DNA of 23,650 nucleotides from Chloromonas sp. AAM2 (taxonomy: Eukaryota > Chlorophyta > Chlorophyceae > Chlamydomonadales > Chlamydomonadaceae): NCBI GenBank assembly GCA_004335635.1, contig QAXH01003158.1, forward strand, positions 1 to 23,650. Direction: 5' to 3'. Numbering within the stretch: position 1 is the stretch's first letter; each line of letters starts with the position of its first letter. Under the pieces are notes generated by a model. That model searched no databases. It was given only the letters and a program-made list of their open reading frames with translations, and was not told the origin of the DNA. Positions 1 to 9,724 of this stretch are shown in pieces. The position numbers were made by a program, and so were the translations under genes.

Positions 1-1254
1 AGGGCATCCCCGCCGTGCAGCCCGCCGTGCGGGAGAAGTCCCCGCAGCTGGACGCGCCCCGGCAGCCCGCGGCGCGGCCCCGCACACCCTCCAAGGACCT
101 GGTAAGAAGGGTGCAACTGGATGGGTGGTGTGTGTGTGTGTGTGCGTGTGTGTGTTACATGGCCTTCATGGACTGCTCACGAGGGCAAGGGCGGGAGGAA
201 ACAATCAGCGCAACTTGCTAACTGCACAGCAATATATGGCACTGCACCGCAGCTCTGTGGCTGACCAAACAGGATGAGTTGTGCGTACCGTGGGAGGTGA
301 GGTGAAACCAGGACGAACACAGTGACCAGGCTGGGTTGCCACGGAACTTCAAATCATGAGCCAGCAAACCCGTGTGTTCTGCTGCTGCATGCGCACAGGC
401 GCAGGCCCCTGCACCCAGCGGCCCGTCCCATCCCGCGCCCAAGGCGGCCCGGGATGACGACTCGGACGCAGAGGACGAACTGATGAGGCAACGGGACGAT
501 CTCATGGAAACCATTCTGCAGGAAGAAGAGCAGCTCATCACCGCACACAGGCATCAGGTGCGGGGCAAGGGGGTCTGAACACAAACCACAGATTGTACCT
601 GGCTGATGGGCAAATGTGTGTTTCATGGGCATGAGCTGCAACCAGCCCGTTTTCAGTGCTTGGTAATATGCGCGCACAGTAATCAATGGCTAGGCAGCTG
701 CCATAGTGGATTGCTTTGGCTGACATTGCCTCAGTAAACCCTGATTGCATCGTGTGTCCCAGATCGAGACAACAATGGACGTGGTACGCAAGGAGATGAG
801 CCTGTTAATTGACGTGGACCAGCCAGGCAGTGCCATTGATGAGTATGTGGGCAAGCTTGACTCAATGCTGCAGTACAAGCTGGAGCTCATCCTGGATTTG
901 AAGAACAAGCTAGATAGGTGTGTGTACTTCCAAAGTACTTCATCAGGTAGCAGGCAAGGGTTGGGTATGCACCAACGGAGCGGTGGCGGACGTTGTTTGC
1001 GCCTCATTGGCCCTTCAACACCTTGTGTAGGCTTCAACACCAGTAGGCTTGGTGGTTGTCAGGCGCATTGTTTGAACGTTCAATGACCAACTGTACCACA
1101 GTGATGAATATCAGGTAACATATGATAAGGACGCAATTGATGAACACAAACTCACAATCAATTATGTCCGTATGTTCACAGGTTCAAGGAGCATCTGAAC
1201 CAAGAGGAGATGCTCATGAAGAGCATTCCACCTGGCTCCATGAAGAAGTACTGA
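1..1254 (+). CDS. Kinesin-13 (KIF2/MCAK-like) motor, C-terminal part, 5' truncated
   Basis: Exons are 1-101 (frame begins at base 3), 399-557, 763-917 and 1182-1254, ending in TGA. All have GT donors and AG acceptors and join in phase (0, 0, then AG+G making Arg). They give about 161 residues. A Pro/Ala/Arg-rich linker is followed by an acidic patch (DDDSDAEDE) and a long helical, coiled-coil-like tail. That tail carries the kinesin-13 signature around EEQLITAHRHQ, IETTMDVV and DVDQPGSAIDEYV, and ends in SMKKY. Known for the family: kinesin-13 motors do not walk but depolymerise microtubule ends; in flagellates they affect spindle and flagellar length. The motor domain lies left of the window. 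The exon 2 acceptor could be 398 or 404; both keep frame. The gene is convergent with psaD. Identity rests on the conserved tail only, but the match is strong. Confidence 0.88.
127..154. repeat. (GT)n microsatellite in kinesin intron 1
   Basis: A nearly pure GT tract, broken by one C, starts about 25 bases after the exon 1 donor. It lies in an intron and no coding role is seen. Confidence 0.85.
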
Positions 1255-2541
1255 GGGAGCCTGGCCTCGGCTCTGCCATGGCAGTGCCTCAGCCCTTTCG
1301 ACTTTTAACTCTTTTCACCCTTTGCACGCCTCTTGACTTCGTACTCTTTGCGTCATTTTGTGATGTGTACTTTTGACTTTGACAGGGCAGCCTGGACTTT
1401 GTTTGTTAGGTTTCCTCTTCGCACACTAAAACTTGGCAGCTGCTATGAGATGCAGTGATATGGCATGGCGGACAGTCCTTCGTGTCTTTGCCGTTGTAGG
1501 TTAAAGCAGTCAAGTAGACGTACTGGTCATCATGTCCAACTTGCACTTGCTCACCAACGTTATGCAGCCATGTGGGGTAAGGTGCAGCAAGGAAAAAGGC
1601 TAGCAAGCGTAGCACAGGACTGAAAGCAGGAGGTGATACCTAGGCTAGCAGACTTAAACGTATCCAACACGTTGCTGCTTCCGTTCGTGTGAGTCACTAA
1701 GTGTATGGCTTGCTTCATCCAAATGCGAGTGTCGGGAGCAATGTATGCACCGTTGCATTTTGTTTGTCACAACAAGTGGCATTCACAGCTTTAGGTAAGC
1801 AACAAGTATAACACATGCATTGTTATATTCTCTGTCGGGTCTAGAGATGCTGCTGCAAAGTGCCTGCTGTAAACTGTTGAATGAAGCTCCTTTTTGTTAT
1901 GCATTTACAGAGGACTGCTGCTGGGGAGCTGACGTGATCTGTTGGGGATTTTGCTGAAAACCAACAGCCAGAATACAGTGTCCCAAAGTGCACTGCCGGC
2001 TGCTGCTTACGTTGCGAGCAGTGTGACCACCACAACATGCAACTGCTAGCTAGTTGGCTCACCTAACGCCTGCACCATGCTGGCACGTACGTGACTTGCA
2101 CTGAACATTACCCCTTTGAAATGAGAAATCGATCATGTCTCTTCCTGTTGGTTAACGTGAATACATCTTTGGTTACATGACAGGCATGAAACCACACAAC
2201 ACCAGCAAGCGTTTTGCATGCCTCCCACCGCTGCAGCCTGTGGCGAGCTTCCGCAACCAAGGTGCGACCCATGCAATATATTGAATACTGAGTCTGCCAT
2301 ATGTAGCTGGGCATGCCTGTCTGCCAGCTTCAGTGGCGTGCCGCTAGACAGGCACTATAAACAAAACTGTGTGATGGTGGTGGTGGTCATTGCTCACCCC
2401 TCACTATCACAAATCAGCTGCAACCCCTGATCAACCCTGAGGCACGCTGGGTGCAGCCACCTTCCAGCACACCTCCACTACAGCCAACCAGCGCCAGCTG
2501 ATGCCTCCATTTCTGCAATGGTGCCTGACGGCATTCTCTGC
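1255..2541. other. Convergent intergenic spacer between the kinesin-13 and psaD genes
   Basis: No supported coding exon lies on either strand. The open frames here are short and have no family resemblance or consistent splice structure. The spacer should hold both 3' untranslated regions. TGTAA occurs on the plus strand at 1869-1873, about 615 bases past the kinesin stop. On the minus strand it occurs at 2173-2177, about 365 bases past the psaD stop. Both are far for such signals, so either UTRs are long or other signals are used. Confidence 0.6.
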
Positions 2542-3443
2542 TTAGATCTCAGCTGGGCCCTTGCCGGTGAACTTGACCTGCAGACAGCAGGCAGTTGAAA
2601 CCATGTTTGGACGGGGTCCAGATCAGCTCATCAACGATGCCCTGTCCCAATAGAGAAACTGCGTGATCTGCACAGCAGTCTGGTTGTTCCGTCTCTGACC
2701 TTAATGGGGTTCACGTTCTCGCCGATGTTGCGGAAGTTCTGGTTGACTCCAACACGGCCAGCGTTAACCTTCTCTGGGTACACGCCATCCTTAGGATGCA
2801 TGTACTGGACCTTGCCGTCTGGGAACACCCTGCGTGCAACAAAGCCATGCGAATACTCGGGCAATGCAGGCTGGCGTGGAGAAAAGCGGGGTTTCGTTTC
2901 GAGCGCTTCTCCCCAGACTTTGCCGATAGCTCACCTGTAGAAGCATGGCTCCAGCTTGAACTTGGTGCGGAGCTGTGTTGTCAATGCGAGGCACTGCTCC
3001 TTGCGGGCGAACTTCAAAAGGTTAGGGCCCTTGCGCATAATGGCAGCGCCACCTGTGGGCATCTCGAAAATCTGCTCCTTCTTGGCCTCCCAGGTAATCA
3101 CGTAGAACTCCTCGACCTGCAGCCCATTGTACCGCCAGTGTTTCGCTGCTGGTCCTGCGTGTGCCAGTAACTTGACCTACAACCATTGGCTAAACCTCAC
3201 CTGTGCCTTCCTGAGCAGACCGCCAGTGCTGCCACCGAAGATGGGAGATGGGGTGTTCTCATCCAGAGTGGGCTGCACCCAAGGTTCCTTTGGCGCGGCC
3301 TTCTTCTTAGCGGCCGCAGGTGCTGGTGCTGGTGCTGCCGCTGCATCTGCGCGTACCACCACGCTGGAGGGGCGAGGGACAGCCGCTGGGCGGGCTGCCC
3401 GGGACGCTGACACGCGCGAGGTGGTGCGGGAGGCGACCTGCAT
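2542..3443 (-). CDS. psaD: Photosystem I subunit II PsaD, nuclear-encoded, complete with three introns
   Basis: Exons on the minus strand are 3443-3201, 3116-2935, 2829-2700 and 2577-2542, joined in phase to give 196 residues. This equals the length I recall for the Chlamydomonas protein. Residues 1 to about 32 form an Arg/Ser/Ala-rich transit peptide. An Ala/Pro/Lys linker follows, then the conserved PsaD core: [81 protein letters not shown]. The last exon is only 36 nt and encodes [11 protein letters not shown] plus TAA. Known: PsaD sits on the stromal face of photosystem I and forms the ferredoxin docking site with PsaC and PsaE. The exon 3 donor (AAG|GTCAGA) is not a perfect consensus, but the join restores the conserved NPIKVKF. 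The start ATG at 3443 is the only one in place before the transit peptide. Confidence 0.96.
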
Positions 3444-3518
3444 TCTTTATGGCTAGAGACGAAATGTCCAGGTTTCCAGCACTGAGTCAGGTTCAAAGCG
3501 GACCCTCCCCAGATTGCA

Positions 3519-3526
3519 CTTTATGT
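3519..3526 (-). promoter_or_regulatory. psaD: Possible TATA-like element upstream of psaD
   Basis: On the minus strand the sequence CATAAAGT lies 76-83 bases before the psaD ATG. It is AT-rich in GC-richer surroundings and the spacing is plausible for a short 5' UTR. The motif is weak and no transcription start can be seen. Confidence 0.25.
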
Positions 3527-4631
3527 GACCAGAGTGACCTGTCTTTGCCCTGTTGTCCACGTAGCGCAGGAGTGGCGCTACGGTGCTGTCAAGCGTGTTG
3601 GGCAGTGCCCTGGTCGCTCACAAACAACAGCATGTGCGGACTGTACTTGAACTTTCGACCTGTCTCGTCTTCTCTGGCCTCGTGCGCGCGAGCTGCACGA
3701 CGCTGTCACTGCTCAATCGCAATGTCTTGATCCTCGTCAGCGCTGTTGCCATGGACGGCCGAGTCAACCCTTGCCACGTTGGCATGTCATGCCACATCGA
3801 TAGCAACAGTGGGCCTGGCACGCCACAGCTTTAGAGCCCGCGCATTCCACGCTCTGATTAGGCTCAGAGACCAATCCTAGTGCTAGCACGCCTATCGGCA
3901 GGCGAGTGGTGGTGAGAGGCATGGAAGGACACATGCACCGTGCTATTTAAGGCAACGTTTGGCTGCTTGAGCCAGGTACACTAAAGCAACTGCCTCAGCC
4001 CCATTGCGCAGTTTGGAAGAGGGACATGAACACAGGTGCTTCCTGCGCATACTTCATCGATGCCTCCTGCCTTGCTTGCCTGACCTAAATGACTGTCTTG
4101 TCGGCATGCAGGAGATTGAGCTGCAGACTGCCCTCGTATCACCAGATGTATGTGACCTTTCCATAAAAGGCATTCTCGTTCCTTTGTTCATGCGAAGAGT
4201 AGCATTCAATTAAATGGGAGATTCAGGCAGCGCTTGCTAGCAGGGCTTTGCTGCTAACCGCAAGCAAATATGTCAGTGTGCGTGGACCTAAACAATCGTA
4301 AAGGCTGGAGCACGGGAGGTGCAAGCACTGTTATTATTCTAAAAAGACCAAGCGACAAGCCACTGACGACGGAATTCTGGTTACCATGCATGATGAGAGT
4401 GCGACGTACCACCACCAGGTTAACGCGTATTGCTGTGACGATGAGTTCGTACAAGCCTTGTCAAACTGGCTGTGCAGTGATGTCAAGTGGTGCGTGGTGA
4501 CAATGACCTGGTTTATGCTTTACATGAAGGGACCACCAGGTCATCCACATCAAAGCAAGAGGTGACGGCATGGCGAGCTTTCTTGATCTACCGGGTTTGC
4601 CTGACTGAACGCGCACATCCCACACAAAAAA

Positions 4632-4656
4632 GATGTTTGCCAGTTCTGGGACAATT
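4632..4656 (+). repeat. Dispersed short repeat, copy A
   Basis: This 25-base segment, core TTTGCCAGTTCTGGGACA, matches 8446-8470 at 22 of 25 positions. A shorter core at 8673-8688 matches at 15 of 16. All three are preceded by A-rich sequence. They look like diverged copies of one dispersed element whose ends I cannot define. Confidence 0.55.
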
Positions 4657-4859
4657 TGACGGGTTCCTGTGGTGACCTTGATCTATTGACTGATAGGAAC
4701 TACTTTGTGGTGAATATACGCTACGTTTCTTGCTGCGTGTGCGTGTGCGTGTAGACCTCATTACACACTTAGAACTCTCACACTTGGAAGTCTCACATGC
4801 TATACTATAGGATTCCTGGACTCATCTCAAAACGTCGGTAGGCCTGAGCACCGCTTCAC

Positions 4860-4883
4860 AAAAAAAAAAAAAAAAAAAAAAAA
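4860..4883 (+). repeat. A24 homopolymer, possible retroposon tail
   Basis: Twenty-four uninterrupted A bases lie in an otherwise mixed-composition spacer. Such a run could be the 3' tail of a retroposed copy or simple slippage. I found no matching target-site duplication next to it. Confidence 0.7.
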
Positions 4884-4988
4884 GGTACACACCCAAACAT
4901 CACATGAACTCTCACAGCACGCATCATGACCTGCATACCTACATGCATCAGCGCACATGTTCGACTGTTCGTTGCATGCCAAGACTAT

Positions 4989-4993
4989 TTACA
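4989..4993 (-). terminator. TGTAA poly(A) signal for the HMA-domain gene
   Basis: TGTAA on the minus strand lies 230 bases past the stop codon of the HMA gene. TGTAA is the usual poly(A) signal of chlorophyte nuclear genes. The motif is short and could occur by chance. Confidence 0.45.
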
Positions 4994-5222
4994 ACAACGA
5001 CCCCATACGAGCTGTTCATGCATGAGCCTGTCACCGTCCATGTATCATCACCCTCCCTGCACAACTGGCACTCGATCTACACTGCTGCAGGGGACAAGAT
5101 AACAGCGTGCAGGACGCTTTGAGTGTGACCTTTTCGCGGTGAAAGATTGCAGCAACATTCGTATGTTTTGATTTGCGACCTGGTCCATGCCAGACTACTA
5201 CTAGCTTCCAACCTCTGGGCGC

Positions 5223-6512
5223 CTAAAGGCCATCGATGTATGGCTCGGCCTCAAAGCCCAATGCTCTGACTGACTCCACCAGGCGGGGCAGCATGGCAAA
5301 GGCTTCGAGTTGAGAGGGCACTCTGACATCCACAGTAGCCATGCCCTTGTCCAAGGACACCTACACGTGCAAGCACACTGACACATGCATGACAGGTAGC
5401 CAGCACAGCTTGGTAAGCTCATGTCGGCCCTGCCACCAGCCCATGACGTCACTAAAGCCTGCCAAAAGTTCAGCAGCAAAATCATGCAGTCGCAAGCCAT
5501 CAGCTGCTGCTGAGCATGTGTATGGCATGAAAGTGATAACTGTTTTGCGTCTGCATGACCCGTTTAGATGTTACGAGGCCAGAATGTTGGCAATCAGGTA
5601 GCAACGCCTGTCAGGGTTGCATCACAGCCCACTTAGGCATGCAAAGGCACCATTGCGACAATGGCCCATGCACACTGACCTGCCGCACTCACTTGTTCCA
5701 GTCGCATTGGATGTACGTCACCTTCAGCATAACTTTTGCACACCAGGCCTTTCATGGATGCTTCAAGCTCACGACACGCATGTGCTCTTGAACTGTGCTG
5801 GCTCTGTCTTGCACCCACCTCAACCTTGCTGACCCCCTCGGCCTTCTTCAGCACCTCCTCCACCCGCGAGGAACACCCATCGCACACCATGCCCTTGATG
5901 GACACTTCAAGCTCCATCTCCATCATGTCTTCATCTGCAAAGCCCCAGCAACATACCGTACATTACTTCATGTGTCGCCCAGTCATGCGTCAAGCATTGC
6001 CTTGCTATTCTAGCCACATGGCTGGTGCCTGCACGTTGTCATCATGCATCTGCGTGTTCCCTGACCAACATGATCACGCGGCGGGTGTACACTGTGTGTG
6101 CAACCACGTGCCTGAGGCTGTCTTGGAACACCACTCTCATGCCATCCTTCGGACAACGGGCTTGTAAGGGTCACTCATTGGTCTGTCCATCAGACCACAG
6201 TGGCATTGGCTGGCACGCCAGACAGGCAGCAGACGAGAGTGCAGGCGGTCCATGCAACGCTGGTGGACAGCCATGGATCTCGTGCGTTGAACACCTGCCT
6301 TTTGTAGCATGGGCAGATACAGCTTGACTTCTCGCCGCCCTTGGCCTGGCAAGGCTTACAATTCTCGGCACGGCGCATGGGAAGCCAGCCCTGGCTTGGA
6401 GACACGGGGATGCTAGTCGCAGCTGAAGGCAGGGCGTGGATGGGCGTGAGATGGCTGATCTCGTGCTGCTCGGCCGGGCCAGGCTGTTCCTGCAACTGTT
6501 GAGGCTCGCCAT
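5223..6512 (-). CDS. HMA-domain (ATX1/copper-chaperone-like) protein with probable plastid transit peptide
   Basis: Exons on the minus strand are 6512-6299, 5934-5819 and 5360-5223 (TAG), giving about 155 residues. Residues 1 to about 70 are rich in Ser, Arg, Ala and Pro with almost no acids, as in chloroplast transit peptides. Residues 79-155 form one heavy-metal-associated domain: ELEVSIKGMVCDGCSSRVEE carries the metal-binding M87-x-C89-x-x-C92 motif, and later come VSLDKGMATVDV and VRALGFEAEPYIDGL. Known: such domains bind Cu(I) or similar ions through the two cysteines and pass them to partner ATPases or enzymes. The second join (GAG|GTGGGT to GTGTAG|GTG) is clean. The first needs either a GC donor at 6298-6297 or a weaker GT donor at 6328; the nearest GT donor (6294) would give a stop. 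Metal and partner are not known. Confidence 0.8.
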
Positions 6513-6816
6513 TATTTCTGTTTGGAGTAGTGAGTGATGGTATGACGGAGTGATGCGATCGATTGGAGCGCTCAGGCCTCAATCTGACAGTTAGGGCTTC
6601 ACCTTCAAAAAGTCACACCACTCATGGAAACCAAAGAAGTGAAAAGTCAGACCTGGATCCTCTGTAAGTTGTTGCTGTACTTGCCATTGATTGATTGCGT
6701 TGTTGATTGCGATTCGCAGAACTTCTTTCAGATCTACATCTGCGTCATCAGCACCTTAGTCATCACAGTGCACCAGTCACAGTCGCTTTGCAACCCTTCC
6801 CACCCTTAACTAGAGC
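6513..6816. promoter_or_regulatory. Divergent intergenic region (HMA gene and unknown membrane-protein gene)
   Basis: These 304 bases separate two start codons that point away from each other, so they must hold both 5' UTRs and core promoters, perhaps shared. No clear TATA box, operator or coding exon is visible. Confidence 0.55.
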
Positions 6817-9307
6817 ATGGACTCTCCTGACGATCATGGCCACTACGGCCACCCTGGCAGTCACAAGGGGCGCACCTCCTCCTCCCATGCAGCAGCAGAG
6901 AGGGTGCGGCGGGCCAGCCAGGCAGTGCAGGCACGTGTACTCGCCAACTTCAAGCAGCAACAGGAGGCGCAAACATCTACGCATGAGGTGCCTGCTCAAT
7001 CTCAGGTAGGTGCAAACATGCTTTTATGCACTGGTTGATGCATTCCTGCTCATCCAACCTACATCACGTGACAGGGTTGCTACCTGCTCGAGGGGCATGG
7101 AAGGAGCGGCATAGCTTAGCGGCATAGCTTAGCGGCATGCCTTGCTATGCTTAAGCGACGTGACTCCCCCTCCCCCTCCTTGCCCGCGTTTGCATGCAGG
7201 TATGCCGCAGTTGCTTGATGCTCCTGCATATGAAGCTCGATGCTCCTGCATATGAACACCAATGCCCCTGCATATGAACACCTTGATTGCAAAATCACCT
7301 GCAAAGCAGCCGACTTTTGTCTCACAATTTCACGTGCCACACGTGCCAGCAGGAGCGTGCATACCCCTACGACCGGCCGAAGGTGCAACCTGCAGCAAGC
7401 CTGGCACAGGACACAAGCATGCGCGCCATTCTGGAGCAAGCAAAGCAAGCTGCAAAAGTAAGACATCGCCTTGTGCTCAAGCAGTGTTTTACCCTTTCAC
7501 ATAACATTGTTCTGACTGAGCACACGTTGCAAATTGCATGCACATGTGGACATGTGGGTTAGGACAAGGCTGATTCATGATTCACAATCTCCTATTTTCA
7601 TCGTGGATCTGTCAGGTATTGAGGAAAACCATCATTAGCAAAGCAGAGCCGGGAGGAGGACCAGTCAAGCGTACAAGAATAACATGAAGACCTCAGCCAT
7701 TGACGTGGCAAACAACACTACTCGTATGTGCGATGGATGTTCGCATCGTGATAGATGCGTGATTTATGGTTACGCCACTTGTGGGACGCTACAGATACCT
7801 ACACACACACCATGCACACGCACACACACAAAAACACACACACACGCACACACACACACACTTACCCTTGCTCTGCAGGACGCACCGGGTGTATCCCAGG
7901 CTGTGGCTCAGCGGGAGAAGGAGGCGAACATGCTGCGCGGCTGGTTCCAGGCCGTGTGGCCAGACCTGGGGGCATTCAAGGCATGGGGCTCCGCCACCAA
8001 GGTTAGTCATTGTATCTATTGAATACAACAGGTTGATAACACCTTGAAGGTGTGAATACATTACATACTGTGTTGTTCAACACAGCTGAAGGGACTGACC
8101 GACAATTAAAACATGTGACTCACTGTCAGTGAGAGTGAGCAGCGCATGACACTCGAAAAACAGTGCATGACACTTGATCAGCAGCACTCCAGCAGCCAAA
8201 CGAGACGGCGTGCAATTTATTTTTGAGCAAGCAGAGCAAGCTGCAAAAGTAAGTATACACATACTTTTGGACTGTTGGTTATCGCCTGGGCGTCAGCCCG
8301 TGTTGACTATGTATAGGTAGCACACCTGCCTGCTGCGGGTTAATGCAGTTGACAGTACTCCACCAAGGAACAAGAGCATCGGACGCTTTAGCACTGGAGG
8401 TTCATACGTACAGTGCCCGTTTTTCTGTAACACAATGGACCAAAAGAAGTTTGCCACTTCTGGGACGATTCTTGACCAGTTGTAGTGCTCTTCTATTGGG
8501 TCTGACGTGTCTGTGTGTGCGTGTGAACGAGTTGACTTGTCGGTGAAGTGTGGAGTATGTTCATCGCAGAAGGACACATCTGCTTGACTGTGATCTCAAA
8601 AGAGGTGTTGGTCTCAGTGTAGGTGACACTCATCTGTGTTCAAACAAAAAGTTTTGGTGACGATGGTGTACTGCCAGTACTGGGACAACAGTGGGACTTG
8701 TGGATACTGGGTCATTACACGCACTCAAAAACACACACTCAAACACAAACAGTTACGATGTGCTGACTGAACACGAACTGAAACGAAGTTGCACAAGAAG
8801 TCCATCCCATCATGAAGTCCATCTCATGCCGACATGTGGCAAGAGGCGTCACTACTGAAAATACTAACTTGTCAACGTCAACAGACTTGTGCTGAAGCCA
8901 ATCATTGGTGGTGGCTCTACGCCAGGGATGTCGCCCGGGGTCTTCCACTGCCCTGATTTCCAGCCCCTCATCAACTGCCCTCTTGAGGCGGTTCCGACAC
9001 TTGGCGTTCAAGTCCGTCAACTTCACGGCTACGCACTTGTTGATGCACATGGTGACATTTTTTGTTGCGCGCTCCACATCCATGCATGCGCTCTCCACAT
9101 CCATGCATGCACTCACGTGCATGGTCATCATTTTTGCAGCACTGTCGCTGACCAGCTTGACACTGTTCGCCTGGCATGTGACAGGTGGCGTCCATGTCGG
9201 GCAGCCTCACCCTCTCGCTGGCCTTCTTTGGGGTGGTGTACTGGATGAGCACACGCTATGAGAGGCAACCTAACAAGCAACAGCGGGAGGGCAAGGCAGG
9301 CTCATGA
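6817..9307 (+). CDS. Unrecognised protein with a single C-terminal membrane helix
   Basis: Exons are 6817-7005, 7350-7457, 7879-8001 and 9185-9307 (TGA). All introns are phase 0 with GT-AG ends, giving about 180 residues. A further 48-nt exon at 7616-7663 (VLRKTIISKAEPGGGP) is possible but its donor is weak. The N terminus is His/Asp/Gly-rich, followed by a basic, Gln-rich helical stretch (AERVRRASQAVQARVLANF). Exon 3 encodes EKEANMLRGWFQAVWPDLGA. Exon 4 encodes a hydrophobic helix, SLTLSLAFFGVVYWM, then a short charged tail. The layout fits a tail-anchored protein of an organelle or endomembrane. I recognise no family and give no function. TGTAA is absent until 10422, so the 3' end is uncertain. 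The start ATG follows an in-frame TAG closely. Exons 3 and 4 are more secure than exon 2. Confidence 0.6.
7105..7138. repeat. Tandem repeat, 13-bp unit x 2.6
   Basis: The unit AGCGGCATAGCTT occurs at 7105 and 7118, with a partial third copy from 7131. A nearby TGCTATGC could pair with it as a hairpin. It lies in intron 1 of the membrane-protein gene. Confidence 0.85.
7217..7282. repeat. Tandem repeat, 22-bp unit x 3
   Basis: Three contiguous 22-bp copies, at 7217, 7239 and 7261, share the core CTGCATATGAA. The second and third differ little from the first. They end 67 bases before the exon 2 acceptor of the membrane-protein gene. Confidence 0.85.
7801..7862. repeat. (CA)n-rich microsatellite
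   Basis: An interrupted CA tract ends shortly before the exon 3 acceptor (7877-7878) of the membrane-protein gene, so it overlaps where a branch point and pyrimidine tract would normally lie. Confidence 0.85.
8225..8253 (+). pseudogene. Decayed duplicate of the exon 2 3' end and its splice donor
   Basis: This 29-base segment matches 7434-7462 at 28 of 29 positions. It carries the codons for EQAxQAAK plus the GTAAG donor, and similarity stops just after the donor. It lies in the last intron of the same gene. No acceptor upstream gives a phase-compatible exon, so it looks like a non-functional partial exon duplication. It ends 28 bases before the left inverted-repeat arm at 8281. Confidence 0.75.
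8281..8303 (+). repeat. Left arm of a perfect 23-bp inverted repeat
   Basis: This arm is exactly the reverse complement of 10962-10984. Identity stops at both edges of the 23 bases. Each arm contains a small dyad, GGGC-GTCA-GCCC. The pair encloses about 2.66 kb. No target-site duplication is visible outside the arms. Confidence 0.8.
8446..8470 (+). repeat. Dispersed short repeat, copy B
   Basis: This 25-base segment matches copy A at 4632-4656 with three differences. A T/G-rich stretch with GTGTGCGTGTG follows in both places. Confidence 0.5.
8673..8688 (+). repeat. Dispersed short repeat, copy C (core only)
   Basis: GCCAGTACTGGGACAA differs from the core of copy A by one base. Like copy B it lies inside the inverted-repeat-flanked interval. 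Confidence 0.4.
9072..9110. repeat. Direct repeat, 18-bp unit x 2, period 21
   Basis: CTCCACATCCATGCATGC occurs at 9072-9089 and 9093-9110. It lies in the last intron of the membrane-protein gene, shortly before its final acceptor. Confidence 0.85.
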
Positions 9308-9617
9308 GGGTGCATCTGGGGGCCTGAAAGGCTGAGGTGTTCATCAAATTGAGAGTATCAAATGTATAAAATCCCTTTCAAAAGCCATCAGTGTACGCCA
9401 AGGTGCTGCTCTGGTTGCCGTGTATTAGAATACTTAGGTGTTGGTGTTGGTTGGGGTACTTGCACAGCAACGCAAAGCAAGGGCAAGCAGGGGCCCCTCT
9501 GCCTTACCAGGTGGCCTTGACTGCGATTGTTTGGGCAGACATCCGAATGCAATTCTGCACGGGGCAAGCTGTGAAACCTTTGCTCACAGTCACAGCTGGA
9601 TCCGCCTGAACGCTTCT

Positions 9618-9724
9618 GAGTGCAGTTGCTCAAACAGTGCGGATCAGCCTGTCCGGCTATTGTTAATCCAGCTTCAGTTCATGCATTTGAGTGCGATTGC
9701 TCACGTCCCAGTGGATCAGCCTGT
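9618..9724. repeat. Degenerate direct repeat, period about 71 bp
   Basis: GAGTGCAGTTGCTCA...GGATCAGCCTGT at 9618-9652 recurs with few changes at 9689-9724. A weaker third trace, GGATCCGCCTG, lies just upstream near 9598. Confidence 0.6.

Larger units (their letters stand above)
3444..5222. other. Gene-free spacer between psaD and the HMA-domain gene
   Basis: The right part should be the 3' UTR of the HMA gene and the left part the psaD promoter region. Short open frames exist on both strands (for example 4004-4213 and 4270-4500, plus). None resembles a family I know and none has a convincing splice partner. The spacer also holds the A24 run at 4860 and a dispersed-repeat copy at 4632. Confidence 0.6.

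Noticed and set aside
4004..4213. Small plus-strand gene after a TATTTAAG box at about 3944
   Set aside because: The frame lacks an ATG at its start, has no recognisable content and has no downstream exon in phase.
7105..7282. CRISPR array suggested by short repeats
   Set aside because: Repeats are contiguous tandem units without unique spacers, and the genome is eukaryotic.
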